A DNA stretch of 64,000 nucleotides from assembly GCA_001599755.1 (NCBI GenBank), contig BCHX01000001.1, positions 3,534,001-3,598,000 on the forward strand, written 5' to 3'. Source of the DNA: Gliomastix tumulicola. Lineage: Eukaryota; Ascomycota; Sordariomycetes; Hypocreales; Bionectriaceae. Shown here in pieces: positions 35,061-46,738 of this stretch (its first letter is position 1; every line of letters starts with the position of its first letter). The notes beneath the pieces were generated by a model that saw only the letters and a program-made list of their open reading frames with translations, was not told the origin of the DNA and ran no database searches. The position numbers and the translations under genes are program-made.

Positions 35061-35116
35061 GCCAGACCAGACAAGCCAGACAAGCCAGACCAGACAAGCC
35101 AGACAAGCCAGACCAG
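35061..35116. repeat. 23-bp minisatellite, two perfect copies plus a partial third
   Basis: The unit starts GCCAGACCAGACAAGCCAGA and is 23 bases long. Copies lie at 35061-35083 and 35084-35106 with no differences, and a partial copy at 35107-35116 then degenerates into further CAGACCAG words to about 35133. It lies about 0.8 kb upstream of the Seb1-like gene. Confidence 0.9.
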
Positions 35117-38100
35117 CCTGAGCAGACCAGACCAGGATCCGGCGGGCAAGACGGAGCACGAAGGGGACCCTCCCTCGCATCCTGGTCCATCCACTCCACC
35201 CCTGTCGCAAGCCTGTCTGGGGCGAAATGGGAACCCTCAGATACGTTTGGCTGGAGGAGAGTGGGAGATATTGGGTGTGTGCTGAGAGAGAGACGCGGAT
35301 CGAGCTTGTGGTTGGACCGACAAGGTGCTGCTGTGCTGAGCCAGTGCCACCACTAGTGTGCTCTCTCGCAAGTACCGTGGTACTCTCTACTCGTAGTACT
35401 CGCAACAGCATGCCCTCTTTTCTCACTCGGTTCCCTGCACGGAGTCTGGAAATCGATAGTACGGGTACGTAATGGGACAGGCAGCTGGGCCTGGGATGTC
35501 GCGTTGGTTGGCATTTGGTGGCGATTCCAGTACGAGTAAGAGAGAGAGAGAGGACTCCGTAAGAGCCAGTGTGTCTGCTATCATGTAGTCATACAGTTCC
35601 CGTTCCGGGCTTGTGTGTGGTGAGTCCTGACTCTGACTCTGGATGACTGATCGGCCGTGCCTCACACAAAACACGACCTGTAAGCCGTTCGTCAAATTCG
35701 TCACTGGAAAAAATTTCAAATACCACGTTATGACACCGACGACAAGAAAAAGTAAAAAATCAGGCCAAACACCACTACTGCTGCAGTTGATCGCGGGCAT
35801 CGGTCCCCAAGGTCCTTGCAACGCTGCATCAACACCAACACAGCCATGTTCTAATTCTGGATCAGCGGGACGGATGCACCTGTGATTGGACTTGCGAGGT
35901 ACCGGCCAGCCCGCTAGAAGGCTGCTGTGCCCAATGTCTAGGACAAGTACAGCCCCAAAAGAGCCCATCCACGTCCCGTATTCCCATTCCCATGCCCACT
36001 AATTCCACGCACCAGCAGCCATGACAGCCCGCTGGAGGGATGCAGGTACTGGTCCCAAATCAATGCCCAATGCGAATAAGGTGATAGCCCACACCCCCTT
36101 GTCCCTCTGAGCACAAAATGAACACGACGCGGGTGGGTGGGCTCTCACTGTGCGGGCTACTAGTTATGCACGCCCGTAGCGAATGGATGCCTTTCACAAC
36201 TCGAATGCACACCTTCTTACGCGCCGTTATGCCGAGGTGGAACACAAACACGCACAATCCTGGGCCAATCCAGCTTGCACAAGACAGCCCGGTGCGACTC
36301 GCCTGCTGGGTGGGGAGGGGGCTTGGATTGCGACTTATGCACGGCCATTCGCTGAGTCCGCGTCGTGTCACACCCTCGGAAGCGCGGTCGTGTCGTATCG
36401 TTGGATCACGGCGCTGCGTGTGCGTGCGTAAATCCTGCCCTGCCTGGCCAATGGCTGCTCTGGACACAGCTGATCAGCCACGGCACGGGGCCTGCACCGT
36501 GTGATGCGCCAGCCAATACCTGCACCGCGTTTCCCTCTCGTCACCGAAAGCCCGTCGACTTTATCGTTCCCCCCCGTCCGTCATCACCGGCGAAGACGAC
36601 AGAAGAAAAGAGCGCGAGCAACGAACGGGCTGCGTGTTGGCCTTAGGCAGAACTGATTGATCCGCGCGCCCCCAAGATCAGCCACTTGTATTAAGACCAA
36701 GTGGACAGTTCTGAGGGAATAATTGGCCCTCTCCAGATGCAGTTTCACCCGCTCGAAACAATAGCATATGGCGATCTTGCAGCTGGCAGCAGGCAGCAAA
36801 AAAGGCCCATCCCACACCATCCTGCTCAGAAAATCCACCACCACCACCACAACCCGCAAACACACCACCGAATGGGAAACATGCAATCAGTCAACCCGTT
36901 CCTCTTGCTACTCCTCTGCCTGTGGGGAAAAAGAGAAGGAAGAAAACGACGCTGTGTGCGTCATGGCTGCGCTCCCACCAGCTCGACACCTACCTTATCC
37001 AGCACAAGAGGATGCATAAAAGTAAGGTGACTATTTTTATGCGAGCCCGTCTTAGTAGTGCGGTAGTTTAATTAATGGCAGCCCAACATGCACAAAGTGG
37101 TGGGATGGTCACATCGCGTCCTAAAGTAGCGGCGGGGGGGGCTTTTTGTGCAAGCCAACCAGAGCCCAGTGCCAGTCCATCAATACGAGATGGAGAAGGC
37201 AGACTTGGGAAGACGCGTGGGAGGACGCTGTGGGCTGGGAGGGCTCGCTCGGCCAATCATTGCCTGTCTGCGATAACTCCCCGACGCATGCACTCTAACC
37301 GGCGGTCCACTGAAGGCACCAGAGAGGGCGGTGCCGGAAGATAATTGGTGCCAGGCCGCCATCTGTCCTCGTCGTCACAGCCCGTCGCCGTGAGAGATTG
37401 GCTGGTGTGGGTGACGGCGCAGAGTTGCAACAGCACTATCTTAGGTGGCAGCACCAATCTTGGTCCGAGAGGAGGACGCAGAGATCCATATCAACTTTAG
37501 CCCCGGCGTATCGTCATTGGGTCCCTCTAGATGTGACGGGCTGTGATGGTGTGGCACACACTATCGTCCAGATGATGCTATCCAGCGAGTCAGAATGTGC
37601 AGTAGTCGCCAGAGCTGAGCTTTTAGGACGATATCGTCCTTCCCTCCCCTCCCGCTCAGCTCCATTGGGACGGGCTGAGGCGAGTGACGACCGTAGCGCC
37701 AGAGGCGAATTCCCTTTCGGTCCTAATCACACGTCCGGGTGACGGATGATGATATCTCTAAACGCGCGTCTTGCGATGGAGGGTGTGATGGTGAATCCCG
37801 ACTGCCTACATGAGAATGCGATAGGCAATGGATGAGTCGTGTAGGCGAATATTATCCAAGGCAAAGGATCCAAGGCTCCATCCCACCCAAGAGGATGGAA
37901 GTGCCCCTCCCCCTCATCATGAAGCCTGGCTTGGAAACCTCCTCCTCTCCCTCTCCTCCATTTCTGGGGCCCTGCCTGTCAAGGTTCGCGCGCAGAGGGG
38001 GGGGGAAAGTGCCCAGGCAAACCCGCTCCGAGACCATACGAAGTAGTTGAAACGAGAATTTGCCCGGCTGCATCGCGCAACAACCGGTGTGATAGTACCT

Positions 38101-39082
38101 GCAGTAGTTAGTGATGCAGTCATGACGACGATAACGACATGGAAAGCACCCGCGAAAGCGCCACTGGGGCGCATATCGGACCCTACCAGGCGCGATAGAT
38201 ATCACCGCAAATGGAAATGGTGCTCGTCCGGAGCACAAGTCAGGCACAAAAGCACAGGGTGATTGTGGAATTGGGGGTGCTTGCTTCTCTGATGCTTCGA
38301 TGGCTCAGCCCACACAAGCAGCGGCCGGCTGGCATCCCATTGGCCAGCGAGTGGGTTCTTCGACCTGAAACTCTAGCGCTGCATAAAAGCAACACAACCA
38401 AAGAGGAACAATTAATTCACAAGTACAAAGGGTATCCGCACAAAACGTACCCTGCACGGCGGATGCTGATAGGCGGGGAGACTTCTCACTGGGAGAGAGA
38501 ACACTGGAGCGTTGTGTCTTCTGTGCTTTTTCGGCACAATTCTCTGGCCCCCGGTCCGGAACCTCGACTTTCCTCCTTTGGGACTGATAGCCCTGGGATT
38601 CACTGCGACCTGTGCTAGTGCGCTGCATAATGCAAAAGGTGTGCATTATCACAATCAAACTGCACCGTGTGTGCTCGAAGAAGCAAGGGTCGGGACGAGT
38701 GGTTGCGTGGCCAGTTGCAGACCGACTTTCCTCTCTCCAGGGTCCAACCTCGGAGTCCTGGCCAAGTCCCGGTCGAGAAGGGTGCCTCGATTGCGACATC
38801 AGTGTTCAGTTTGTACTGTACAACTCACCTTTGGGGCTTTACGTAAATCTGGGTGCATCGTGAAGGCCACATGTGCAAGCCCGTGGTTTCCACCGAGTCG
38901 CTGCCCTAACTAAGAGCCTGGCGGTTTCATCTGGTGTCCCCGAGCAATAACACGTGCTTCTCAAACCCTCTGATCGTGACGCTCGTGGGTACGATCGTGC
39001 CTGAGAATTGTGGAATGGAGTTGGAAAGTTGGAAGGTGCGATACGGTACGAGGGTACATGCACTGTGTACGAGTAAGACGGG

Positions 39083-39109
39083 GTTCCTGCATTACGTTAA
39101 TGCAGGAAC
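39083..39109. repeat. Perfect 12-bp inverted repeat with a 3-base centre
   Basis: GTTCCTGCATTA (39083-39094) and TAATGCAGGAAC (39098-39109) are exact reverse complements around CGT. No T-run follows, so it does not look like a terminator for RNA polymerase III. It lies in the middle of the 10.1-kb gene-free block. Confidence 0.93.
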
Positions 39110-42100
39110 AAGCCCAGTCCTTAGGAAAGAGAGCTTATGCATGCATTATGCGGTACCTGCGTCCAGGCCACAGAAGCAATCTCACTGGAGGAAAGAACTA
39201 CCGTCATCGCGCAGGTCGTACCTGAACTTTGCAGCGCTGCTATTAGTCCGCTCCCCAAAAAAGATAGATCCGGGCTGCCACTATTTGCCACTGGCGAGTC
39301 GTTGCATCTGCACGATCCATCCGCACAATGGAAATGGCCCGAGGCGAGCCTGGTGCTTGTGCCGTCGACGCCGTCGGAAGTTCCATTGCAACTATTCCCT
39401 TGGCGTCCAGGACCCTTCTGGCCTCTCTGTCCAGAGGCCATCTCTGCCGTCGAGTCAGCACCCTTGCCCGTTATCGACCCCAAGAGGACCCCGTCGAGTC
39501 TGGTCGACCACCACCACCGAGAAGACTAAACAAAAACTCTGCTCCTCCATTTTGCGGAGGCGGGAGCTAATTAGTCGTCGAATGGAGACCGTTGCAAGGT
39601 TCAGATAAGAGATGGCCTGGGAGGCCGCTGCTTGTCTCTCGACATGGCGCATTCTCTCCAGAGAGAAAGCTAGCGGTCAAGCCAGCTCGCTCTAACTCAA
39701 TGACGCCCGGTCCTTGTCAAGCCCGGCGAATAGCGCCAAATGGTTTCCCCTCAGTTCATGTTGATGGACGTGGTGGTGTCTTGACTCTTGACCAGGGCCA
39801 CGGATGAGGATTCCACCCCGGCCTTGCTCCCATTGTCACCTCATCGCTCAGTCGTATTCCACTTTCGGTTTGCCACAGTGGTCAACGTTGCAATTACGGA
39901 CTGTCCTTTCCATGACAGAGTCTGCCCGAATACAGCAGCTTTGGGCCTTGCGAGGGCAATGACCTCAAATGACAGACCTGAGGCAAAGGGCCAGGATGGG
40001 AAATCATACGAGGGCTCCCTGGTGGGTTCCTGCATGAAGCTAAGACCTCGCAGAGATGGAGTGCATGAGAGTGTGCATGAGGTGACCTGTTGCTGGGACT
40101 GCTGCTGCTATTTTCTCCTCTCCTCACACATGGGAAATCTCCCATACCCACGGCCACGGCACGGCCATGCGACCAGTGGACAGAGGTGAAACCCTCGGCA
40201 TGTCTCTTCGGCTTCACAGGGAAAGACAGCAGTAGGGGTCCTGGACAGACCCTCGGTAACTTGGCTTCAGAAGCTTTCCACTGAACACGCAAGCGGCCAG
40301 TGTTGATCTGCCATGATTGGCAGTCAGCTTGCCGGAGAGAGTGACAAGATGGGCTTGAACAGCACGCACGTGTGCTTTGGAGGCTGCTCCGAACAAACCA
40401 GATCGACGACCATTGCAGGAAAAAGCTCCGCATCAATTTTTCGCCAGCAATTCTCGCCTTGAAACGCAGCCTCTGGTTACATGCGATCTGTTGGTCCGTG
40501 AGCAGCAGCGGTCAGACCCTTGAGGCTTGCAAGCTTCTTCGTCTCGACAAGGCCCAGGGTGAGTGTGTCAAGGACTCTCAATTTTTTTTCCATGTCCATC
40601 CTCCGTACGGGCCGGGCGGATGGCCATCTAGCCCAAGGTTCGGTCGGCCAATCCAGAGGAGAGGCGATGCGGATGGAGGACCCTAACTTGGCCTCAAGGT
40701 CCGGGCCCCCTCCCCTGTCTCTGGAGACTGAGCGCGCTCCACCGTGAGATTCTCAACTCAGATCCAAGCCCTGATGCCATTATCAAGCCCTCGAGCGTCC
40801 TGCACTAGGACTGAGAAGAGCAAGTCGATTGTCTATCTCCTTCTCGTCTAGCACTCCCACTCCACACACACATCTGCCATTCTCGACTCGTCCTCCGTCC
40901 TCGGTGGGGGTGACGGGGTGTGTTCTCGAAGCCTCTGTGACATGTTCGATAAGCCGTGTTGGCCCCTCTCGAGATATCTGTGACACATGGCCACTGATAC
41001 AGAGATGAGAAGTTCGCTTCGAACGTCTCTCAAACGTTATCTCGAGGGAGATATGACGGAAAGAACGGGACCACCGTCGCTTATTGGTGCTCGCACCCAT
41101 GAGGTATCCTGTTGTTGACTGATCCGATCACGCAGGTTATTTCCCGATTGTTCGTCACGACTTGCCCTCAATTCTGTGCCGATCTTGGACCAGAATCACC
41201 AAAGCTCCGAGCAGTTGCCTACAAGAGAAAAAGAAAAACAGAGAGATAGCATGCTGGCGTCATGTGATAGCACGTGGTGCCTCTACCAGACGGAAGATTG
41301 GTCTGCCACTCTGCCCGGCCTCTCGTGTTCTTAGAATGGGCGGACTCTCCTCCACGCAGCTCCGTCTCTAAGGTGCTAAAAGATATCGCTTCAGACCAAC
41401 TTGAGTCGGGTCCCGTAGAGTCCAAGACCGGCTGGTGCGTCGCGGGACTATCCCGTGTGGTGGTCGACTTTGGTGCGAGCTGAGTACTTGCTACTCGTAC
41501 TGCGGCCGACGACCGACCCGACTTCCACCGTGCAGGCGCATTGACTCGTCCCTGGCATTAGTGCCCACTGGCCTGGGCTAGCACTCCTCCACTTAGTCCC
41601 CTCTGCTTTGAGATGATCTCCCAGGCTAGCGCAGGTACGAAGCTCAGGCACTCCTCGGGCATCCACCGGCCGCCACTCTTTCTTCCATGCCAGGGCGCCG
41701 TGGCTATGGCCATCATTCAAGGGCCGGCCTGGGGCTTCGAGAAGTTGAAGCTCCGGCCCACATGGCCGTCTCCAAACTTATTACTTTTGGCTCCATTGCA
41801 TTGCTCGCTGCCTTGAGGCCCTTGAAGCCATTGAGGATCCTTGATGGGCAGCACCAGCATGGGTTTTGGTGAGCTGTAGGATTTGCTAACTAGCTTCGAT
41901 CAATCGCTCTACGGTGCCATTCGGCACTTGGGCGACATTGCTAGTCCTGCGTGGTCACCCAGCTAGCAGGACGAGATGCAGCACAAGTGTGTGTGTGATA
42001 AGACGGGCGAGGGCTTGCAGCTGGTAAAAAAAGACTTCAGACGTGGGGGAAAACTATCTATCCCGCGCCCGTGTCCTTACCTGATACCACATAGTGCGCG

Positions 42101-42818
42101 GGATGGAAGAATTTTTGCCGTCCCAGCGCGAGAATTCGCCTTCACCGCTTGCCTCTGGACAGGCCCGGATTCTGGTCAGGATCCCGGTCGACCGTCCACG
42201 CCAGACCAAAGCCCAGAGCGGACAGCCGGAGTGTACGGGCTGGACAGGGCACCTTGTCATTTTCAACGTGAGTCCATACTCGTACACAGGCATCGATCCG
42301 CGGACTGGATAGTTGCCACTAGCGCACCAGGGACCTGCTGCTAGTTTCCTGGAGCCCTGGACGGCGGTGATATTCCCAGTGCCCAACAGAGGGTGCAGAG
42401 GTACCGAAGAAGGAATGTCATGTCCAGGTCCTCTCTGGCGGGGTCGGTTTACCTGAGCTAGAATGGTAGCTTCATTGATGGTCAAAGCTGTTTCTCAGTC
42501 TATACTGCCTGGAGAAGCCGTAAGATAGCCTGCAAGGTACGTCACTGTCTGTGAGGCCAGCAGAGACGAGAGGTGAGATCTCTGTCTGCCAGTGAGGGTG
42601 TGAGCTCGGGCAGTCCCCGTGACGTGATCGGAGACGCTCGCCCAAGCCATGGCCGACTGTCTTTTCCAGCTCACTCCCGGGACCTTGTGTGCAAATGCAA
42701 GACCACGACACGTCAGTGACACGGACCTCGAGTTCAAGTGTCTCAGTCTCGTTTGCGGGAGGCCCAGGTGCCGGACAGTGTTTCGCCCGCCCCCAAGACA
42801 GAGACAGACACAGACACG

Positions 42819-42835
42819 CACACACACACACACAC
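42819..42835. repeat. CA dinucleotide microsatellite
   Basis: An uninterrupted CA run of about eight units lies within a longer region of CAGACA words (from about 42795). It is non-coding and creates artificial VCVCVCV open frames on the opposite strand. Confidence 0.85.
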
Positions 42836-44397
42836 GCAACACGTCTCATCGTCCATTCGGCCAGATATCCAGCAGCACCCGTGGCATGCATGTCTATTTT
42901 TGTTATTTCTCCTAGCAATAGAAGGGACGTCCCGCCCTCTGCATGCTGAGTTTTATTGCTCTTATTACGGAGTGCATCTGTTATATGTCCGACAATGCTG
43001 CCCTGACCCGGGGAGCCGACTGGGCGTGACTGGAGGTGGTGGGTGGTACATGTGCATGCATGCATGGCTGGCACGCGGGTGGCATGATTGCCGGCCCAGG
43101 CATGCGTGATGTGTTTGAGATGCGTGGGAGCTGCATATGTTCGTCTGCGTGGATTGATGGGTTCGTGGCATGCGAGGGAGTGCATCTAAGCCCTATCGTA
43201 TGTGTACGTGTCGGATGTGAAACACTCGAGTTGCCCTGTTGGACGAAGATATCTAAGACAGTCGGTATAGGGTAGTCATAATCCTGATCGTGTGCTGCCC
43301 ACATGGAGACTCCTACCAGCTGGTGGACGTGTTGTACAGCATTCGGTAAGGATACAGGTCACGCAACACCGCAGTATGAGGTTGCACAAAGATCGATGGC
43401 GTACAGCAGTCCGCCTGGCATATTGTTTGCGTCATTTGTTTGCTCATGTTTTATTCGTGATGATCGGGCAGCTTTCGGGTTGATGAAATCAGGTCGGCCA
43501 CCTGCTGGGTCGAGCTGAAAAGACGAGACGAGCCTCTAGGGTAGCCGGATCCGATATCCAGGCCGAGGGTGCTTACATAATTGGGCTCCTCAGGGGCCCA
43601 TATATTCCCAGCCACACGGTTTTCCTTGGCTCGTGTTCACGGCGCTAGTCGTGGTCCAGGGTACTTGATTGTCTAGAAAGATGGCTCAGTCGCATTCGCT
43701 GCATTTAATTGAAATAATTATGTGAAGCATCAAAACGTATGAAACCATGGCATCAAGTTGTATAGAAGTCCAGATAAGAACTTGAAAGTGTATAATTGAC
43801 TTTGGCAGGTAGAGTTCAGTCTCTCCCCCCAAAATACACACCACGCTGGATTCCACGTGTAAATTTCGCCCAGCCACCAGCCACGTCAACGGAGCGCATT
43901 TTGCGCTGGCTGCGCCCCCACTCGCCGAGCTCCCGCCCCGGGGTTCCTTCCAATCAATCAATCATCGTCGGGCCTCGAAACGCCCGAGCTTTCCCAACCT
44001 CCCCTCCCGGCTTGGAGCTCCGGGTCGAGAGAGGAAAAAATCAGGGAAAAAGAGGAAACAATGATGACATTGGCCAACGGCGGCTACTACTTCTTCTCAT
44101 CTTCCTTGTTCATTGTCTTTTTTTCCCTCTTCCCCCTTCATTTTTTTGGCAGCATTGAAGCTTGATACCCCCCCCCAACCGCGACGTTTGAACTTACAGC
44201 ACTTGTTCATACATTACACCCCCGCCAACCCTCACTCGAGACGAGGTACGCTGAAGCAGGAGAGGGATCGCCAGTGGATATACGATACGACAGCTGCAAG
44301 GGAGATCGAAGACATCAGGGGAAGCGGTCTCATTCCCCTCTGCAACACCCTTTCTCTTCCATCCTCAACTCCTTTCCCACAAACCCTCACATCCGCC

Positions 44398-45575
44398 ATG
44401 CGGTGGCTACGGCACTCCGGGCTCCTCGCCCTGCTCGCGAGCTCCGTCACGGCACAGACATACAGCTCGTGCAATCCGCTGAACACAAGTAGGTCTCTCC
44501 CTCGTGATCCCAGGCGTCAACCGAGAAAGCATGGCAACTGACACCAAAGACAGATACGTGCCCGCCGAACAACGCCCTGGGCATGACCATCAACGTCGAC
44601 TTCACCAAGGGCGCCGTCAACTCCTTCTCCGCGTCGGGCACGCCCTCGTACTCGTCCGACGACGGCGTCGCCTTCACGGTCAGCCAGGGCGGCGACGCGC
44701 CGCAGCTCGGCTCGCTCTTCTACATCATGTTCGGGCGCGTCGAGATCACGATGAAGGCGGCGCCCGGGGCGGGCATCGTGTCGTCGCTCGTGCTCGAGTC
44801 GGACACGCTCGACGAGATCGACATCGAGTGGCTCGGCGCCGACGCCAACGAGATCCAGACCAACTACTTCGGCAAGGGCCAGACGACGACGTACAACCGG
44901 GGCCAGTTCCACGAGGTGGCCGGCACGCAGTCCGAGTGGATCACGTACACGGTCGACTGGACGCAGGACGAGATCGTGTGGATGGCGGGGGGCACCGTCG
45001 TGCGCACGCTCAAGGCGAGCGAGGCCGAGCAAGGGCAGTATCCGCAGACGCCGATGCAGGTCAAGTTCGGCGCGTGGGCCGGCGGCGACCCCAACTTCAA
45101 CCCCTCGGGGACCGTCAGCTGGGCGCGCGGGCCGACCGATTACAGCAAGGGCCCCTTCACCATGTCCGTCAAGAGCCTCATCGTCACCGACTACTCCACC
45201 GGCAAGGAGTACAAGTACACCGACAACTCGGGTTCCTGGGGGTCCATCGAGGCCGTCGACGGCAAGGTCAACGGCAATGTCGGCAACGAGGACGCCCTCA
45301 CCGTGACGGCCACGGCCGTCGGCACAGAGGCCACGTCGGACGTCGTCGGCGGCATCGGCGACAACAACAACGGCGACGCCGAGCCCACGCAGAGCAGCCT
45401 GCCCTGGGACAGCACCAACTCGGCCGGCGGCGGTCTGCCTGAGGGCTGGATCATGACCGACGAGGGCAAGATCATGCCAGAGGGCGCCTCGGCCACCGTG
45501 CGCCCTCCTACTCTCTTCGTCACCCTCCTCGCTCCGTTCCTCGGAGCTGTGGTCCTCAGGAGGAGACTCGTATAA
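44398..45575 (+). CDS. GPI-anchored cell-wall glucanosyltransferase/glycosidase, GH16 CRH family
   Basis: CRH enzymes link chitin to beta-1,6/1,3-glucan in the cell wall. Exons are 44398-44488 and 44554-45575 (370 residues). The start gives a clean signal peptide (MRWLRHSGLLALLASSVTAQ). The frame is open further upstream but holds no ATG that would keep the signal peptide N-terminal. The catalytic signature DEIDIEWLG places the nucleophile Glu at about 118 and the acid/base Glu at about 122. NEIQTNYFGKG and the VDWTQDEIVWMAGGTVVRTL strands follow, then QTPMQVKFGAWAGGDP. A Ser/Thr/Asn/Gly-rich linker (270-345) precedes a hydrophobic C-terminus ending LVFLGAVVLRRRLV-like (FLGAVVLRRRLV), which fits a GPI signal. 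No N-terminal chitin-binding CBM18 is visible. The upstream leader is strongly pyrimidine-rich (44117-44155). Confidence 0.93.
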
Positions 45576-46738
45576 TCGACTTACACACACATATATATAT
45601 ATACACCCTCACACACGACACACGACAGTATATAACAACACGTCACACTCGCACAAAAACACAACACATTATGGGTCTGGACCGGATTTGGTTTTGATTT
45701 TGATTTTTTCACGGCATCATTAGACAGCGCGAGGCGCGGGTACCTGCATCTGGTTTTGATTTGATTGAGATAGATATTGGTCACGAGGGGAGACGAGCGC
45801 ACAAAAAGCGACAGGCATGGTTGCAATGTACCACGGCATTTTGGCGAGGTTGCAATTTTCAGGCGTACCAGCGAGAGACATGAATGGATTGGGAGCATCT
45901 AATGTATGTACACAGAGCACAGCAGAGCACGTTACACTGCGTTGTCGATCATATTTGGATTTTGATAGACACTACACAGCGCGCGCATGCACATGAGGAC
46001 AAAGATATATATATATGATCACGAGACGCCAGTTTCACTCAGACATCATCACTTGCACGATTTCACTACATGAACGAACAGAGAAATGTCTCAAGCCTCG
46101 AGGCCTCTATTGCTATAGTATATGTAGCCTGAGCAATAACCATGACGAAAGAGAATTTTAATAAAAAAAACACCGCTGTTTTCCACCGCTGTCTCGCTGT
46201 GCTGCACTCGGTAGCCAGCTCTGACTCTCGTCTGCCACAGATGCTCTGTAGGACTGTATGTATATAATGTATATAAAAAGCAAAGAAAAAACGGAGGGGG
46301 ATGATGGCTCAGGCCAGGCTGAATGGTGTGTGTGTGGAAAATTCAAGACGCGTCTCGGTGATAAAATCTGCCACGACGACTGAACTATTCAGAATCCCAA
46401 GTCAACACTGGTCCGAGGCCCTCCCCCCTTTTTTGGTTTCTCGTCTCTCGTTCCGCACGCCTGTTTCTAAAACTTTCGTGTTTCGTGACCGTCTCTTTGC
46501 GCCAGCTCTCTCATTGAGTCAGAAGAAGAGGTGGCACTGCGCCTGTAAGATTGAATATAATTGCAAGAAGGAAAGATAGCAGAGCAAAGAAATTGAATAA
46601 AAGCCAAAGCGCAGTAATGAAAACATTGAGAGAGAAGAAGAAGAAAACGATGATGAATAGAGAACAGAGGCTTGGATGCAAGCGGAAACATCCAGACAGC
46701 GAGAACATCGCACGCCCAGTGAAATTCCCAGATTGCCT
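45576..46738. other. Convergent 3' region between the CRH and TOP1 genes
   Basis: About 1.16 kb of AT-rich sequence with CA/TA microsatellites just after the CRH stop (45582-45605), and A-rich stretches near 46160 and 46280. It fits two long 3' UTRs. No gene was recognised. Confidence 0.6.

Larger units (their letters stand above)
34272..44397. other. 10.1-kb divergent intergenic region without a recognisable gene
   Basis: This stretch separates the starts of the Seb1-like factor (-) and the CRH enzyme (+). The part to about 34900 is the leader of the factor, with TTG/TAG-type microsatellites (34618-34725) and AGGGG at 34337-34341. Open frames up to about 240 codons occur on both strands, but they overlap in conflicting frames and show no domain, conserved motif or codon bias. 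It holds a 23-bp minisatellite (35061-35116), a perfect 12-bp inverted repeat (39083-39109) and a CA microsatellite (42819-42835). Base composition resembles the rest of the window, without the AT-rich look of repeat-induced point mutation. No tRNA, 5S rRNA or transposase was recognised. A long regulatory region or non-coding transcripts are possible. Confidence 0.6.

Noticed and set aside
35423..35968. 181-codon open frame on the minus strand
   Set aside because: No homology-like motif is visible and competing frames cover the same DNA; it is probably chance.
38934..39608. 224-codon open frame on the plus strand in the 10.1-kb gap
   Set aside because: It has no domain, no codon bias and a composition rich in R, S and C typical of random translation; other frames overlap it on both strands.
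42472..43185. 237-codon open frame on the minus strand
   Set aside because: Its central part is produced by the CA microsatellite (VCVCVCA-type sequence), and the rest has no motif or splice support.
44517..45590. 357-codon open frame opposite the CRH gene
   Set aside because: It is antisense to a gene with the DEIDIEWLG catalytic site; the content (RRR, DDV, HGE) is low complexity.
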